From: Gammaproteobacteria bacterium
GTDB taxonomy: Bacteria; Pseudomonadota; Gammaproteobacteria; JAABTG01
Direction of reading: 5' to 3'
Assembly (NCBI GenBank): GCA_034522055.1
Contig: JAXHLS010000002.1
Location: 434,001-498,000, forward strand
DNA: 64,000 bases
In this document: positions 61,868 to 64,000 of the stretch, piece by piece
How positions within the stretch are numbered: the first letter of the stretch is position 1
Layout of the letters: every line of letters starts with the position of its first letter
The notes under the pieces: model-generated
Seen by the model: only the letters and a program-made list of their open reading frames with translations
Databases searched by the model: none
What the model was told of the DNA's origin: nothing
Translations under genes and position numbers: made by a program

Positions 61868-63043
61868 GTGAATCCCGCGCCCTTCCTCAGAGCCGCCAAC
61901 GACATGGGCAGCCGCTTCATGGGCCTGCTGGACACGCTGTCCGCGATCGCGGCGGTGACGGCCATGGACATGCAGCATAAAGATACCCATACCCTCCTGG
62001 CCGAGGCCCTGGACATCCTCATGCAGCACCAGGACCTGGCCCGTAGCGCCATCTTCCTGGTGGAAGGCGACACCCTGGTGTTCGTTGCCGGCGCGGAACT
62101 CTCCCGGCCGGCGGTCCAGGGCACCGTTCCCTTGGGATGGCAGCGCTTGCCCGAATACGGAACCCGCGTGTGCGTGGGCGAAGGCTTGCTGGGCATCGCC
62201 GCCTCCACCCGCGAGCCTCAGTACGAACCGCAGTGTTCCATCGCCCGCATGCTGGGCATCGAGGAAACCCCCGCCACCGCGGTCCGGGGCTCGGTGTTGT
62301 GCATGCCCATCGTCACCGGCGACACGGTGTTCGGCGTCACCGCCGTCTTCCATCCCGAGACGGATCACTTCCAACACGGGCACCGCCACGCCCTGGCCCT
62401 GTTCTGCGGCGTGGTCGGCCACATGCTGGCGAGTCACCGGGTGGTGCGGCGCATGGAGCAGGCGGTGGAGCACCGCACACGCCAGCTAGCCCAGGCCCTC
62501 AAGGAGGCCGAGGAACTGCGGCGGCGCTACCAGGAACTGTCCACCGTGGACGAGCTCACCACCCTCCACAACCGGCGCTTTTTCTTTCCCGAGGCCGAGG
62601 CCGCGGTCGCCCGCGCGGTGCGTCACAAGGAGGCTTTGTGCCTGCTGGTGATGGACCTCGATCACTTCAAGCGCGTCAACGACAGCTTCGGCCACGCCGC
62701 GGGGGACCAGGTACTGCGGGACGTCGCCGGGGTGCTGCGCCAGCACACCCGTGAAGGTGACATCCTGGCCCGCACCGGCGGCGAGGAGTTCGTGGTGGCC
62801 CTGCCCCACACCAGCGCCTCCGGGGCCCGCAGCCTGGCCGAGCGTATACGCGCCCGCATCGAGGATCTGGCCTGGCCCCAGGTGTCGAAGAACATGCGCG
62901 TCACCGCCAGCATCGGCGTCGCCTGCCTGGACGATGACGGCGAGGACGGCGCCCGCCAGCAGCTGGAACGACTCATGCGCCACGGAGACCAGGCCATGTA
63001 CTGCTGCAAGCGCGATGGCCGCAACCGGGTGGCGGTATCCTGA
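61868..63043 (+). CDS. GAF-GGDEF diguanylate cyclase
   Basis: 391 residues from a GTG at 61868, 4 bp after the HDOD stop; an ATG 36 bp further is the alternative. GAF domain (about 25-195), coiled coil (about 200-225: RRMEQAVEHRTRQLAQALKEAEELRRR), then GGDEF domain with the active-site GGEEF at about 304-308 and substrate motif LDHFKRVNDSFGHAAGD. No RxxD inhibitory site is seen five residues before GGEEF. It should make c-di-GMP in response to a GAF ligand. No membrane segment. Confidence 0.9.
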   Translation: MNPAPFLRAANDMGSRFMGLLDTLSAIAAVTAMDMQHKDTHTLLAEALDILMQHQDLARSAIFLVEGDTLVFVAGAELSRPAVQGTVPLGWQRLPEYGTRVCVGEGLLGIAASTREPQYEPQCSIARMLGIEETPATAVRGSVLCMPIVTGDTVFGVTAVFHPETDHFQHGHRHALALFCGVVGHMLASHRVVRRMEQAVEHRTRQLAQALKEAEELRRRYQELSTVDELTTLHNRRFFFPEAEAAVARAVRHKEALCLLVMDLDHFKRVNDSFGHAAGDQVLRDVAGVLRQHTREGDILARTGGEEFVVALPHTSASGARSLAERIRARIEDLAWPQVSKNMRVTASIGVACLDDDGEDGARQQLERLMRHGDQAMYCCKRDGRNRVAVS

Positions 63044-63124
63044 TCGCCCTCCCAGAGAGACAGACCCGGACGCGCCGTGTAAAATCCGACTAAATTACTC
63101 AACATTTAGTCGGGAGCGCGGCCC

Positions 63125-64000
63125 ATGTCAGCACCACAGCCCTACACCAATGCCCTCGCGGGCGAGACCAGCCCCTACCTGCTGCAGCACGCCCACAACC
63201 CCGTGGCCTGGTATCCCTGGGGCGAGGAGGCCCTGACCAAGGCACGGGACGATGGCAAGCCCATCCTGCTGTCCATCGGTTATTCCGCCTGCCACTGGTG
63301 CCACGTGATGGCCCACGAATCCTTCGAGGACGAGACCACGGCCCGGCTCATGAACGAACTCTTCGTGTGTATCAAGGTGGACCGCGAGGAGCGTCCGGAC
63401 CTCGACCGCATCTACCAGACGGCCCATCAGATGCTGGCCCAGCGCCCGGGTGGCTGGCCCCTGACCATGTTCCTCACCCACGACGACCACACGCCCTTCT
63501 TCGGCGGCACCTATTTTCCCAGGGAACGCCGTTACGGCATGCCGGCCTTCAGGGAGCTGCTCGAGGGCGTGGCCCGCGCCTATCGCGAGCAGCAGGCCGA
63601 GATCCGCACCCAGAACCAGGAGATGATCACCGCCCTGCAACGCGTCGATGCCACCCGCCTCGACTCCGGTGTGCGCCTCGATGGCGCCCCCCTGGAGCTG
63701 GCGCGCCAGCAGATCCAACAGGCCTTCGACGCGCATCACGGTGGCTTCGGCGAGGCGCCCAAGTTTCCCCATCCCACCAATATCGAGCGCCTGCTGCGCC
63801 ACGAGGCCGCCACCCGCGCCAGCGGGCGAGTGGACGAGCAGGCCGGCCACATGGCCCTGTTCACCCTGGAGCGCATGGCCCGCGGCGGCATCTACGACCA
63901 GCTGGGAGGCGGCTTCTCCCGCTACTCCGTGGACAACCACTGGATGATCCCCCACTTCGAGAAGATGCTCTACGACAACGGCCCGCTGCTCGCCCTCTAC
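63125..64000 (+). CDS. DUF255 thioredoxin-domain protein (YyaL/SPATA20 type), 3' end outside window
   Basis: First 292 residues of a protein usually near 680. ATG at 63125. [23 protein letters not shown] is the start of the family; [20 protein letters not shown] carries the CxxC-like active site, and [18 protein letters not shown] follows. The N-terminal thioredoxin-like domain precedes an (alpha/alpha)6 barrel resembling glycosidases, seen here as far as [25 protein letters not shown]. The function is unclear. Runs off the end. Confidence 0.92.
   Translation, partial: MSAPQPYTNALAGETSPYLLQHAHNPVAWYPWGEEALTKARDDGKPILLSIGYSACHWCHVMAHESFEDETTARLMNELFVCIKVDREERPDLDRIYQTAHQMLAQRPGGWPLTMFLTHDDHTPFFGGTYFPRERRYGMPAFRELLEGVARAYREQQAEIRTQNQEMITALQRVDATRLDSGVRLDGAPLELARQQIQQAFDAHHGGFGEAPKFPHPTNIERLLRHEAATRASGRVDEQAGHMALFTLERMARGGIYDQLGGGFSRYSVDNHWMIPHFEKMLYDNGPLLALY

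Overview
The window is GC-rich and very gene-dense. It reads as the chromosome of a chemolithoautotrophic gammaproteobacterium, plausibly a sulfur oxidiser of the Chromatiales/Ectothiorhodospiraceae type. The evidence is a complete alpha-carboxysome operon with form IA RuBisCO, a gammaproteobacterial lptD-surA-pdxA-rsmA block, MetA, UbiK, a LexA almost residue-for-residue like that of E. coli at its functional sites, two DsrE-like proteins and a VPLPA-type (PEP-CTERM-like) sorting signal. No rRNA, tRNA, CRISPR array or prophage was recognised. Both ends cut genes.

Layout. 0-3 kb: the end of a GltD-like iron-sulfur oxidoreductase, then metA behind a P-loop ATPase. 3-7.3 kb: an RTX lipase with a membrane-protein partner, next to a decayed REP-associated tyrosine transposase (RAYT) with its palindromes. 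7.3-15.1 kb: an SOS mutagenesis module, dnaE2 plus lexA-imuA-imuB. It is split by a thioredoxin/HEAT gene, an XRE regulator and a heptamer-repeat element, and has two good LexA boxes. 15.2-24.2 kb: small secreted and membrane proteins, thioredoxin, HIT protein, dusA, hemH, a patatin, a secreted metalloprotease, comM/yifB and ubiK. 24.3-27.1 kb: a TorF-like porin, glnK and amtB behind an NtrC-type palindrome and a sigma-54 promoter. 27.2-33.1 kb: a cNMP-binding/rhodanese protein, aroE, a DUF1244 protein, TRAP permeases and an AhpD-like protein.

33.5-42.9 kb (minus strand): cbbL-cbbS-csoS2-csoSCA-csoS4A-csoS4B-csoS1-csoS1-ferritin-like-acRAF-like-disordered protein-cbbR. The genes overlap or nearly touch, so they probably form one transcription unit for the carboxysome and its regulator. 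43.4-52.1 kb: lptD-surA-pdxA-rsmA on the minus strand. The usual apaG-apaH tail lies on the opposite strand behind a lysine-2,3-aminomutase-like radical SAM gene. 52.4-54.4 kb: a three-gene cassette of ECF sigma factor, anti-sigma factor with a periplasmic DsrE-like domain, and a secreted DsrE-like protein; this is the strongest candidate for an undescribed system. 54.4-64 kb: folA/thyA, a PilZ-like gene with a structured leader, a glutamine amidotransferase, proline iminopeptidase, a candidate sigma-54-driven small RNA, lgt, a FecR-SPOR protein, HDOD and GAF-GGDEF signalling genes, and the start of a DUF255 protein.

Intergenic DNA is rich in short dispersed repeats: GTAG-headed REP palindromes, a second palindrome tied to the RAYT, a TTTCG-type repeat, and elements whose arms are inverted heptamer arrays. 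One short palindromic element sits in frame inside dnaE2, and one REP supplies the stop codon of the RTX lipase. All protein calls come from reading motifs and remembered family features; no database search was run.
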